A DNA stretch of 8,475 bases from Pseudomonadota bacterium (GTDB taxonomy: Bacteria > Pseudomonadota > Alphaproteobacteria > Azospirillales > Azospirillaceae): contig JAEZPL010000268.1 in NCBI GenBank assembly GCA_023413605.1, forward strand, positions 1 through 8,475, given 5' to 3'. Both the position numbers and the translations under genes were made by a program. The notes below the pieces were generated by a model. That model ran no database searches, was not told the DNA's origin, and was given only the letters and a program-made list of their open reading frames with translations. Shown one piece after another: positions 1 through 7,130 of this stretch. Numbering within the stretch: position 1 is the first letter of the stretch; every line of letters starts with the position of its first letter.

Positions 1-56
1 CCAGCAACGCCATGGACCAGGACGAGATCGACCGCCTGCTGGCGAGCTTCGACTAG
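1..56 (+). CDS. C-terminal end of an upstream protein, possibly CheZ-like (partial)
   Basis: Only the last 17 codons are visible (frame starting at base 3), ending SNAMDQDEIDRLLASFD and a TAG stop at 54-56. The tail is a short acidic amphipathic helix of the form (S/D)QD-(E/Q)-(I/V)-D-x-LL. This is the pattern at the C-terminus of the chemotaxis phosphatase CheZ, where the helix docks on phosphorylated CheY. A similar motif, usually SQDEIDxLL, occurs at the N-terminus of the switch protein FliM, but here it is followed directly by a stop. The next gene starts 3 nt later and is MotB-like, so a chemotaxis or motor gene fits the position. The CheZ assignment is inference from 17 residues; the existence of a coding end here is better supported, because the gap to the next start is so small. 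Confidence 0.5.
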   Translation, partial: SNAMDQDEIDRLLASFD

Positions 57-59
57 CCC

Positions 60-764
60 ATGGCGGGGCCCGGCCTCAGGAAAGTCGCTTCGTCGGGCAG
101 CCGGCCGAACCCGAACAACGGCAGCATTGTCCTTCTGCTGTCCCTGTTCCTGTTGCTCCTGGTGTTCTTCATCGTGCTGAACGCCCAGTCGGTGCAGACC
201 ACCCACCGCGTGCGCGCGGTGCTGAGTTCGCTGGAGCGCAGTTTCCCCACCTTCTTCATCGACCCGCGCCTGCGGGAGCGCACCGATCCCGTCGCATCGC
301 GTGCCGGCACGGTTTTCGCCGTGCAGCGGCTGGAGGGCGTGGGCAAGCTGTTCGCGACCGCGGTTGCCGTGGCGAAGGTCGAAAGCGTGACGCCCGGCCG
401 TCTGCTGGAGGTGCGCCTTCCCGCCGACGAGTTGTTCATGCCGGGCACCGCGGAGCTTCGCCCCGACCGCCAGGGCCTGATCGACCGCGTGGCGGCGAGC
501 CTCCTGGAATCCCGCCCCGGCGAGCGGATCGAACTGGATGCCCTGCTGGCCATCGGCCCCACCGGCACGCCCAGCCAGCCGCCCGGCCCCGTGGCGCGCG
601 CCGGCGCGCTGGCCCGCCTGCTGGTGGCGGACGGTGCCCCGCCGGGCTCCGTGACCGTGGGGATCGAGCGCGGGGAGCCCGGCGCCATCCGCCTGCTGTT
701 CAGCCTGCGGCTGTCCGACGACGCGCCGTTCCTGAAAACGGGTGCCGCGGGGGACGGGCGCTGA
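60..764 (+). CDS. MotB-like membrane protein lacking the proton-binding Asp, with degenerate OmpA-like domain
   Basis: The product is 234 aa. A short cytoplasmic N-terminus precedes one membrane segment (about 22-40), then a periplasmic region, the topology of stator B subunits (MotB/PomB) and of TolR/ExbD. It aligns without gaps at the N-terminus to the next gene's product: both have FF at 36-37 and Ser at 44. At position 28, where the neighbour has the channel Asp, this protein has Ser, and residues 22-40 contain no acidic residue. The periplasmic part (about 115-225) keeps the outline of an OmpA/MotB fold (ELFMPGTAELRP near 124-135, then a helix, and a hydrophobic final strand), but the GHTD peptidoglycan motif is absent. 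Start ATG at 60 lies 3 nt after the upstream stop with no clear Shine-Dalgarno, which suggests coupled translation. The stop overlaps the next ATG by 1 nt (TGATG). It probably cannot conduct protons alone; a partner or modifier of the second subunit is an inference. Confidence 0.75.
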   Translation: MAGPGLRKVASSGSRPNPNNGSIVLLLSLFLLLLVFFIVLNAQSVQTTHRVRAVLSSLERSFPTFFIDPRLRERTDPVASRAGTVFAVQRLEGVGKLFATAVAVAKVESVTPGRLLEVRLPADELFMPGTAELRPDRQGLIDRVAASLLESRPGERIELDALLAIGPTGTPSQPPGPVARAGALARLLVADGAPPGSVTVGIERGEPGAIRLLFSLRLSDDAPFLKTGAAGDGR

Positions 765-1489
765 TGATCCGCCTGCCGAAATTGCCCAAATCCCAGGACG
801 TCAGCGGCGGCCACAACCGCACGATCTGGCTGATCAGCTTCACCGACCTGATGTCGCTGCTGCTGGCCTTCTTCGTGCTGATGTATTCGATGAGCGAGCC
901 TGAGGCGCAGCGCTGGACCGGGCTGTCGAAGTCGCTGTCGTCGGCCCGCTCCACCGCGACCAGCCCGTCCGGCGCGGAGGCGGAACCGAAGGCGGCCTTC
1001 AACGCCGCCACGGTGGAGACGCTGTCGGCGATCAACCTGGATTATCTCAGCGCGCTGCTGCGCACCCAGACCAGGGCGAACGAAGATCTGGCGTCGGTCG
1101 AGGTTCGGCGCGAGGATGACCGGGTGGTGATAGGCCTTCCGGGTGCTCTCATGTTCGACGCGACCGGGAGTAGTTTTACCGACCAGGGCCGCCGTGTCCT
1201 CTATCTGCTGGGGGCGGCGGTCGGGCGCATCGGCAACCGGATCGAGGTGGTCGGCCATGCGGAGCGGGAAGACCAGGGTGGCGGGCTGGCCTGGGAACGG
1301 GCGTTGACCCGTGCGGTTGCAATCGCTGCGGCGTTGCGCGAAACGGGATACAAGCGCGATCTCGTTGCGCGCGGGGTGATGGCGGTTCCCGCCGGCCAGA
1401 CCGGCATGATGCCGGGCGGTGCGCGGGTGGACATCGTCGTGCGCGACGAGGCCGACACGGTGGGGCCGGGGGATCAGGGCAAGGGATGA
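764..1489 (+). CDS. MotB/PomB-like flagellar motor stator protein with OmpA-like domain
   Basis: The product is 241 aa. A short cytoplasmic N-terminus leads into one membrane helix (about 20-42) with the sequence FTDLMSLLLAFFVLM. Asp28 sits where MotB has its essential ion-binding Asp (Asp32 in E. coli). A linker that could hold the plug helix follows, then an OmpA-like C-terminal domain from about 120 to 230. In that domain VVGH is at 162-165, an Arg-containing helix (ERALTRAVAI) follows, and the end is RVDIVV, all usual features of the fold. The family GHTD motif reads GHAE here, so the peptidoglycan-contacting Asp is replaced by Glu or supplied by nearby Asp170. In the family the protein pairs with a MotA/PomA ring and anchors the stator to the wall. 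Start ATG at 764 overlaps the previous stop by 1 nt, and a GGGGGA about 9 nt upstream could serve as ribosome site. No motA is visible; it may lie to the left. MotB family is secure; motB as the symbol is not, because a paralogue may exist elsewhere. Confidence 0.85.
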   Translation: MIRLPKLPKSQDVSGGHNRTIWLISFTDLMSLLLAFFVLMYSMSEPEAQRWTGLSKSLSSARSTATSPSGAEAEPKAAFNAATVETLSAINLDYLSALLRTQTRANEDLASVEVRREDDRVVIGLPGALMFDATGSSFTDQGRRVLYLLGAAVGRIGNRIEVVGHAEREDQGGGLAWERALTRAVAIAAALRETGYKRDLVARGVMAVPAGQTGMMPGGARVDIVVRDEADTVGPGDQGKG

Positions 1490-1503
1490 CGAGCAAGGGA
1501 TGA
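1479..1503 (+). repeat. 11-nt direct repeat spanning a stop/start junction
   Basis: GCAAGGGATGA occurs at 1479-1489 and again at 1493-1503. The first copy ends in the TGA stop of the MotB-like gene. The second contains the ATG (1500-1502) chosen as start of the large TPR gene. Each copy carries AAGGG, which resembles a Shine-Dalgarno: the first copy lies 14 nt before the ATG at 1500, the second 12 nt before an alternative in-frame ATG at 1512. The repeat makes the exact start of the next gene ambiguous. Confidence 0.7.
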
Positions 1504-4500
1504 TCAGGCGGATGGGTGGTGGTGCGGCATTCCGGCGGTGGTTGTGCGGCTTCGTGGCCGCCACGGCTCTGCTCGCCGCCGCGCCGGCCGCCCGCGCCGT
1601 GGATGTGCCCGTGCGCGCCGCCACCCACAAGACCTTCGGGCGCATGGTGTTCGACTGGCCGAAGCAGGTCGACTTCACCGCGGCGGTGAACGGGGATTCC
1701 CTGATCGTCAGTTTCGACCAGCCGATCAACGCGGCGCTGGACCGCGCCGTGGCGGCCCTGCCGAGCTATCTGTCCGGTGTGCGTATCGGCGGCGACGGCA
1801 AGACCGTCACCTTCGACCTGAAGCGCCCCGTTGCGTTGAAAAGCTTTCGCAATGGCACCGCCGTCGCTTTGGATCTGACGCCCGTCGCGGAATCGAAGGC
1901 GCAGGCGGCAAAAGCGGAAGCCGCCAAGGGCGAACCGGCCAAGGCCGAACCCGCAGCGCCGTCGCAGGCGGAGCTTCAGGCCCAGTTGGGCGGCTCCTCC
2001 GCCCGGAATGCGGCGGGCAAGGAACCTTCCGGGGCGACCGGGGCGCCGTCCGCCGGCAAGGTGTCGGTCAGCGCCGCCGACAGGCCCACGCACAGCCGCA
2101 TGGCCTTCCAGTGGCCCGGCAAGGTGGACTATACGCTCAAGCGCGACGGTTCCTCCGTCACGGTGCTGTTCGACCGCGACGGCAACGCCAACCTCGCGCC
2201 GGTCGCCAAGGCGAAGCTGCGCAACGTCCAGAATGTGGAGCAGTACCGTCAGCCGAACGGCGCGCTGGCCGTCACGTTCGCGGCACCGCCGGACTCCGAG
2301 ATCAAGGAGACGAAGTCGGGCAGAACCGTCGTTTTCGACGTGCTGAACCCCGGAACGCGCAAGAGAGCCCCGGCCGGCGATGCGGCGCAGGATCAGGCCG
2401 AGGCTCCGTCCACCCCGCCGTCCGGTTCCACCACGACCACGGTGCGCCCGCAGCCCGCGCCCGGCGCGCCCGCCCCGGCGCCGTCCGTCACCGCTCCGCC
2501 ACCGCCCAAGGATGGGTTGAGCGTCGCCTCCTCCAGTTCCTCGGCGACCGCCACCGGCGCCAACGCCGCCGCCGCGGCCGGAAAGGCGACCCCGGTGCCA
2601 ACCAAGGCGGAGGCAAAGCCGGATGCCCAGGGGCCGACGCTGGTCTTCGATGCGGGCGGGCCGACCTCCATCGCGGTCTATCCGCGCGCCGGCCATCTCT
2701 ACGTCGTCTTCGACAAGCCGCTTCCCATCGGCGCCGGAAAGGTGATCGGCGGCGGCGCCGAGATGCTGGGCGCCATCGAGCCGGTTCCGGCGACCGGCGG
2801 CAGCGCCTTCCGCACCAGGATCGGCCAGATGCTCTGGCCCAACATCGAACGGCAGGGCACCACGTGGCGCATCACCCCGACGACGCGCCTGACCGGGAGG
2901 CCGCCCTTCGAGCTGCGCATCGATGCGGAGCCGGACTTCCTGCTCGGCGCACGTCTTGTCGTGCGCGCGGGGGACGCGGCCACGGTGGTCACCATCTCCG
3001 ACCCGGACGTCGGGGACCGGTTGCAGATCGTGCCGCTGCCGGTGCCCGGCAACGCGGTTCCCGACGGGCACCGCTACACCGACCTTGAGGTTCTGCCCTC
3101 CTTCCAGGGTGTCGTGGTGCGTCCCATCGCGGACTCCGTCACCGTCCGCCCGGTGAAGGAGGGGGTGGAGCTGACCAGCGCGGGTGGCCTTCACCTGTCG
3201 CCCATGGCCGACACCGGAACCCGGCCGGGCGGAGGCGCGCAACAGACGGCAACCTTGCCCGCCCCGTCACCCGGCGGGGCCTCTGCGCCCGCGCCCGCGC
3301 CCGCGCTGACGCCGCCGTCCGATCCGAAGCCGGCGCCATCCGGGCGGCGTCTGTTCGACATTCCGGCCTGGAAGAAGGGCGACCTGGACCATTTCACGCA
3401 GGCGCGGCAGGACCTTCAGCTTTCCATCGTCAATGCCCCGGATTCGGAAAGGCCGAAGGCGCAGCTCGACCTTGCCCGTTTCTACTTCGCGAACGGATTC
3501 GGACAGGAAGCGCTGGGCATGATGGACGTGCTTCAGCAGAACCAGCCAGACCTGGAAGGCTGGCCGGAGTTCCGCGCCCTGCGTGGCGCGTCCCGCGTGC
3601 TGGCCGGCAACGTCGAGGGGGCGGCGGAGGATCTTGGGCACCCGAATCTTGCCAACAATGGGGAGGCCGCTCTCTGGCGCGCCGCGCTCGCCGTCGATCG
3701 CGGCGATTGGCCGGCGGCGCAGGCCGGGTTCAAGGCCGCGGCCCCGATCCTGAACACCTATCCCGATCCGATCTTCACCAAACTGGCGCTTCGTGCCACG
3801 GAAGCCGCGCTGGAAAGCCAGGACGCGCCGTTCGCCAAGCGGCTGCTCGGCCGAGTCGTCGAAAAGGGCGGGACGGACGCCGAGGAGCGGCCGGACGTCC
3901 AGTATCTGCGCGGCCTCTACTTCGCCCAGACCGGGGAGCCCGAGCGCGCGCTGGAGCAGCTGAACCTGTCCTACAACAGTCTCGACCGCTACTACCGGGC
4001 CAAGGCCGGGCTGGCGCTGGTGAACCTGCAACTGGCCGAAGGGCGCATGTCGCCGCCCGCCGCGGCCGAGCAGCTTGCCGGCCTGACCTTCACCTGGCGC
4101 GGCGACGAGCTGGAGATGAAGATCCGCCAGCGCATGGGCGAGGTGCTGATCGCCGCGGGCCAGTTCGCCGACGGCTTCAACGCCATGAAGGAAACCGCGG
4201 CGCTGGTCGCGGACACGCCGCGCGCCGAGGCGATCACGCGCGACATGTCCCGCATCTTCGCCGACCTCTACAAGGACGGCGCGCAGCGCCTGCCGACCAT
4301 CGACGCGCTCCAGCTCTACGACCAGTTCCGCGAGCTGACCCCGGTGGGCGAGGCGGGGGACGAGGTCATCCGCCAACTGGCCGAGCGGCTGATTTCGGTC
4401 GACCTGCTGAACCGCGCCGCCGACTTGTTGCAGCATCAGGTGGAATACCGCTTGGCCGGCCAGGACAAGGCGCGCGTCGGCACGCGGCTGGCCTCCGTCC

Positions 4501-5042
4501 GGCTGCTCGACAACAAACCGGACGAGGCGCTGAAGGCGCTGGAACTGTCCAACGTCCCGAACATTCCGCCCGACCTCGCCGGGGAACGCCGGCTGATGCA
4601 GGCCAAGGCGCTGGCCGAACTCGGCCGCGGAGACGAGGCGATGCTGCTGCTCGCCCAGGACGACAGCAAGCCGGCCAACCTGCTGCGCGTGGACATCGCG
4701 TGGCGCGGCCAGAAATGGGACGCGGCGGCCTTCGCGCTCAACAAGATCATCGGTGCGCCGCCCGCGGGCAAGATCGACCCCGGCACGTCCCAGCTCGTTC
4801 TGAACCGCGCGGTCGCCCTTGCGCTGGCCGGCGACGGCACGGGCCTGAACCTGCTGCGCAAGGACTTCGGCGTGGCCATGGCCGCCGGCCCCGACGCCGA
4901 TGCCTTCCGCGTGCTGACCCGGCCGGAACAGGCGCTCGGCCTGATCGACGTGAACACCGTCCGCTCCCGCGTGGCGGAAGTGGACGTGTTCCAGAAGTTC
5001 CTGAAGAACTATCGCGGCAAGCAGAACGCCGCGATCAATTGA
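1500..5042 (+). CDS. Large secreted modular protein: AMIN-like beta modules plus TPR-like helical domain
   Basis: The product is 1180 aa from ATG 1500; ATG 1512 is a close alternative, and an in-frame ATG at 1419 lies inside the previous gene and would spoil the signal peptide. Residues 1-33 form a signal peptide (Arg-rich start, Leu/Ala core, AARA before the cut), so the mature protein is periplasmic. Two related beta-rich modules follow at about 42-128 and 197-284; both have RM-(V/A)-F-x-WP followed by VD-(F/Y)-T and a strand like VSFD or VLFD. A third, more distant region (380-568) carries YVVFDKPLPI. They resemble AMIN-type periplasmic domains. Ala/Lys-rich and Pro-rich low-complexity linkers separate them (129-196, 285-379, 569-620). 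From about 650 to the end the protein is alpha-helical, with TPR-like repeats such as AQLDLARFYFANGFGQEAL. It follows the MotB-like genes by 10 nt. I do not recognise a named family; a stator-associated periplasmic scaffold is inference from context. Confidence 0.85.
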   Translation: MIRRMGGGAAFRRWLCGFVAATALLAAAPAARAVDVPVRAATHKTFGRMVFDWPKQVDFTAAVNGDSLIVSFDQPINAALDRAVAALPSYLSGVRIGGDGKTVTFDLKRPVALKSFRNGTAVALDLTPVAESKAQAAKAEAAKGEPAKAEPAAPSQAELQAQLGGSSARNAAGKEPSGATGAPSAGKVSVSAADRPTHSRMAFQWPGKVDYTLKRDGSSVTVLFDRDGNANLAPVAKAKLRNVQNVEQYRQPNGALAVTFAAPPDSEIKETKSGRTVVFDVLNPGTRKRAPAGDAAQDQAEAPSTPPSGSTTTTVRPQPAPGAPAPAPSVTAPPPPKDGLSVASSSSSATATGANAAAAAGKATPVPTKAEAKPDAQGPTLVFDAGGPTSIAVYPRAGHLYVVFDKPLPIGAGKVIGGGAEMLGAIEPVPATGGSAFRTRIGQMLWPNIERQGTTWRITPTTRLTGRPPFELRIDAEPDFLLGARLVVRAGDAATVVTISDPDVGDRLQIVPLPVPGNAVPDGHRYTDLEVLPSFQGVVVRPIADSVTVRPVKEGVELTSAGGLHLSPMADTGTRPGGGAQQTATLPAPSPGGASAPAPAPALTPPSDPKPAPSGRRLFDIPAWKKGDLDHFTQARQDLQLSIVNAPDSERPKAQLDLARFYFANGFGQEALGMMDVLQQNQPDLEGWPEFRALRGASRVLAGNVEGAAEDLGHPNLANNGEAALWRAALAVDRGDWPAAQAGFKAAAPILNTYPDPIFTKLALRATEAALESQDAPFAKRLLGRVVEKGGTDAEERPDVQYLRGLYFAQTGEPERALEQLNLSYNSLDRYYRAKAGLALVNLQLAEGRMSPPAAAEQLAGLTFTWRGDELEMKIRQRMGEVLIAAGQFADGFNAMKETAALVADTPRAEAITRDMSRIFADLYKDGAQRLPTIDALQLYDQFRELTPVGEAGDEVIRQLAERLISVDLLNRAADLLQHQVEYRLAGQDKARVGTRLASVRLLDNKPDEALKALELSNVPNIPPDLAGERRLMQAKALAELGRGDEAMLLLAQDDSKPANLLRVDIAWRGQKWDAAAFALNKIIGAPPAGKIDPGTSQLVLNRAVALALAGDGTGLNLLRKDFGVAMAAGPDADAFRVLTRPEQALGLIDVNTVRSRVAEVDVFQKFLKNYRGKQNAAIN

Positions 5043-5189
5043 TACGGCCGGCGCGTGAAGGCTTCCATCAAACGCCTTCGGTATGAGACCGCCGAGGGAT
5101 TCGGCGGGCAGGTCGAGAACGGTTGGGATTGAGACGCGATGTGGGAAGCGCCGCGCCAGCCGGTGGCCTGATTTCCGGGAATGCTGTCC
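5043..5189. other. Intergenic stretch with two small hairpins, no gene seen
   Basis: No credible coding region lies between the stop of the large TPR gene and the terminator. Two inverted repeats are visible. GAAGGC at 5057-5062 pairs with GCCTTC at 5074-5079 over an 11-nt loop. CCGCCGA at 5089-5095 pairs with TCGGCGG at 5101-5107 over a 5-nt loop. Neither is followed by a T run, so they are more likely 3'-end-stabilising structures than terminators. No function can be assigned. Confidence 0.45.
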
Positions 5190-5232
5190 AAACAGAAAGG
5201 CCCCTCTCCATCGGAGAGGGGCCTTTCTGTTT
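5190..5232. terminator. Bidirectional intrinsic terminator, perfect 20-bp inverted repeat
   Basis: The left arm (5190-5209) and right arm (5213-5232) are exact reverse complements separated by a 3-nt loop, ATC. The core is a GC-rich stem (GGCCCCTCTCC paired with GGAGAGGGGCC) flanked by A-rich sequence on the left and TTTCTGTTT on the right, so each strand reads GC stem then T-rich tract. It sits between converging genes: 147 nt after the stop of the large TPR gene, and overlapping the first base of the kup stop codon (5232-5234). It can end transcription of both. Confidence 0.92.
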
Positions 5233-7130
5233 CACAATTGCACCTGTGTGCCCAGTTCCACCACGCGGTTCGGTGGGATCTTGAAGAAGTCCGTGGCGCT
5301 CACCGCGGTGCGGGACATCACGACGAACAGCTTCTCCCGCCATTGTGCCATATGCGGGTTGATGCGCGGGATCAGCGTCTCCCGGCCCAGGAAGAAGGAG
5401 GTCGACATCACGTCGAACTCCAGCCCGAAGGCCTTGCACAGACGCAACGCCTTCGGAATGTTCGGCTCCTGCGAGAAGCCGTAGCGCACCGTCAGGCGGT
5501 AGAAGCCGTCGGCCAGCCCTTCCACCAGAACGCGGTCCTTGGCGGGCACGCGCGGCACATCCTCCACCAGCACGGTCAGGAAGACGATGCGCTCGTGCAT
5601 CACCTGGTTGTGCTTCAGGTTGTGCAGCAGGGCGATGGGAACCGTGTCGGCGCTGGAGGTCATGAAGATCGCGGTGCCCTTCACGCGCTGGATCTCGCTC
5701 GACTTCGCATGGCGCTTGATGAAGCTGTCCAGAGGCAGCGAATCCTCGGCCAGCCGGTGCGCCAGCACGGCGCGACCACGGCGCCATGTGGACATCAGCC
5801 CCAGGGCGGCGGCGGCGATGGCCAGGGGCACCCAGCCTCCATGCGGGATCTTCACCGCGTTGGCGGCGAACAGCGACAATTCCACGCTCAGGAACACCGT
5901 CCCCAGCGCGACGCAGATGGGCACGCTCCAGCCCCAGCGGCGATGGGCCACGACCAGGGCAAGGACGGTGGTGATGCACATGTCGCCGGTCACGGCGATG
6001 CCGTAGGCGGTTGCCAGCCGGCTGGAGGAGCCGAACCACACCACCAGGCCGATGATCGCGATCAGCAGGCCCCAGTTGGCGCGCGGGATGTAGATCTGGC
6101 CACCTTCCTCGCTGGAGGTGTGGCGGATGTCCAGCCGCGGGCAGAGCCCCAGTTGCACCGCCTGCCGCGTCAGCGAGAACACGCCGGAAATCACCGCCTG
6201 GCTGGCGATGACGGCGGCGCAGGTGGACAGCAGGATCATGGGGTACAGCCCCCAGTCCGGCACCAGCAGGTAGAAGGGGCTGCGCACGGCCTCCGGATCG
6301 GTCAGCAGCAGCGCGCACTGGCCGAGGTAGTTCAGCAGCAGCGACGGCAACACCACCGTCAGCCACGCCACCTTGATCGGGTGGCGGCCGAAATGGCCCA
6401 TGTCGGCGTACAGGGCCTCGCCACCGGTCACGGCCAGCACGACCGCGCCCAGCACCAGGAAGCCGATCCAGCCGTTGTTCTGGAAGAAGGCCACCGCATA
6501 GGCGGGGTTGAGCGCCATCAGCACCCGCGGCTGCTGGACCAACTCGATCAGGCCCAGGATGCCCAGCGTGACGAACCACACGACCATGATGGGGCCGAAC
6601 AGCTTGCCGACCTTGTCGGTGCCGCGGCTCTGGATCGCGAACAGGCCGATCAGGATGCAGACGGTTACCGGCACCACGACGGATTCCAGCGCCGGCTCCG
6701 CGACCTCCAGCCCTTCCACCGCGCCCAGCACGGACACGGCCGGGGTGATCATGCCGTCACCGTAGAACAGCGCGGCGCCGAACAGCCCCATGGCCATGAG
6801 CCCGGACAACCGTCCGCTGGCGTCGGGGCGGCTGTTGGTGGCCAGCGCCAGCAGCGCCAGGATGCCGCCTTCGCCCTTGTTGTCCGCCCGCATGACGAAC
6901 AGCACGTACTTCACGGTCACGATGATCACCAGCGCCCAGAACACCAGGGACATGATGCCCATGATGTTGTCCGGGGTGAGCGGCAATCCGTGTCCCGGCG
7001 CAAAGCATTCGCGCAGCGTGTACAGCGGGCTGGTGCCGATGTCGCCATAGACGACGCCCAAGGCGCCGAGCGTGAGCGCGGCCAGCTTGCCCGTGTCGGG
7101 TGCCGCGGCTTTCAGGGTCGTTTCTGACAT
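5232..7130 (-). CDS. kup: KUP/HAK/KT family potassium uptake transporter
   Basis: The product is 632 aa, close to E. coli Kup (622 aa). The family imports K+ through the inner membrane, probably with protons. Diagnostic segments are present: GVVYGDIGTSPLY (25-37), YGDGMITPAVSVLGAVEGLE (123-142) and GGEALYADMGHFGRHPI (236-252). The acidic residues Asp30, Glu139 and Glu238 lie within these family-conserved motifs. The N-terminal 450 or so residues are about 12 hydrophobic segments, and a soluble C-terminal domain follows, ending GTQVQL. The start is taken as the ATG at 7128-7130 (MSETTLK), because it gives the normal N-terminus just before the first helix. A TTG at 7254-7256 would add 42 Arg-rich residues and is unlikely. 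No clear Shine-Dalgarno is visible before the chosen ATG. The stop overlaps the bidirectional terminator by one base. The gene follows fliP on the same strand after 210 nt and has no obvious functional link to flagella. Confidence 0.96.
   Translation of the reverse strand: MSETTLKAAAPDTGKLAALTLGALGVVYGDIGTSPLYTLRECFAPGHGLPLTPDNIMGIMSLVFWALVIIVTVKYVLFVMRADNKGEGGILALLALATNSRPDASGRLSGLMAMGLFGAALFYGDGMITPAVSVLGAVEGLEVAEPALESVVVPVTVCILIGLFAIQSRGTDKVGKLFGPIMVVWFVTLGILGLIELVQQPRVLMALNPAYAVAFFQNNGWIGFLVLGAVVLAVTGGEALYADMGHFGRHPIKVAWLTVVLPSLLLNYLGQCALLLTDPEAVRSPFYLLVPDWGLYPMILLSTCAAVIASQAVISGVFSLTRQAVQLGLCPRLDIRHTSSEEGGQIYIPRANWGLLIAIIGLVVWFGSSSRLATAYGIAVTGDMCITTVLALVVAHRRWGWSVPICVALGTVFLSVELSLFAANAVKIPHGGWVPLAIAAAALGLMSTWRRGRAVLAHRLAEDSLPLDSFIKRHAKSSEIQRVKGTAIFMTSSADTVPIALLHNLKHNQVMHERIVFLTVLVEDVPRVPAKDRVLVEGLADGFYRLTVRYGFSQEPNIPKALRLCKAFGLEFDVMSTSFFLGRETLIPRINPHMAQWREKLFVVMSRTAVSATDFFKIPPNRVVELGTQVQL

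Noticed and set aside
1419..1499. Upstream ATG at 1419 as start of the large protein
   Set aside because: It would add 27 residues inside the previous gene and bury the signal peptide behind a non-hydrophobic Arg/Thr-rich extension.
53..1729. Long - strand open frame (558 codons) opposite the two MotB-like genes
   Set aside because: Arg/Ala-rich, no membrane or domain signal, and spans three well-supported + strand genes.
2380..2640. Pro/Ala/Ser-rich stretch as a possible separate gene junction or frameshift
   Set aside because: The reading frame stays open and modules on both sides are related, so it is an interdomain linker.
1176..3242. Long - strand open frame (688 codons) opposite the MotB-like and large TPR genes
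   Set aside because: Arg/Gly-rich low-complexity translation typical of GC-rich shadow frames. The + strand frame has a signal peptide and structured modules.
3707..5086. + strand frame of 459 codons overlapping the TPR half of the large gene
   Set aside because: Arg/Gly/Ala-rich out-of-frame translation; the TPR-like helices are in the other frame.
5057..5107. Two small hairpins after the large gene as terminators
   Set aside because: Neither has a T run after it, and the perfect terminator lies about 80 nt further on.
5181..7127. Long + strand open frame (648 codons) opposite kup, rich in His, Gln and Asp
   Set aside because: It is antisense to a clear Kup gene, and its composition is what reverse-strand reading of GC-rich membrane-protein codons gives. 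No domain is recognisable.
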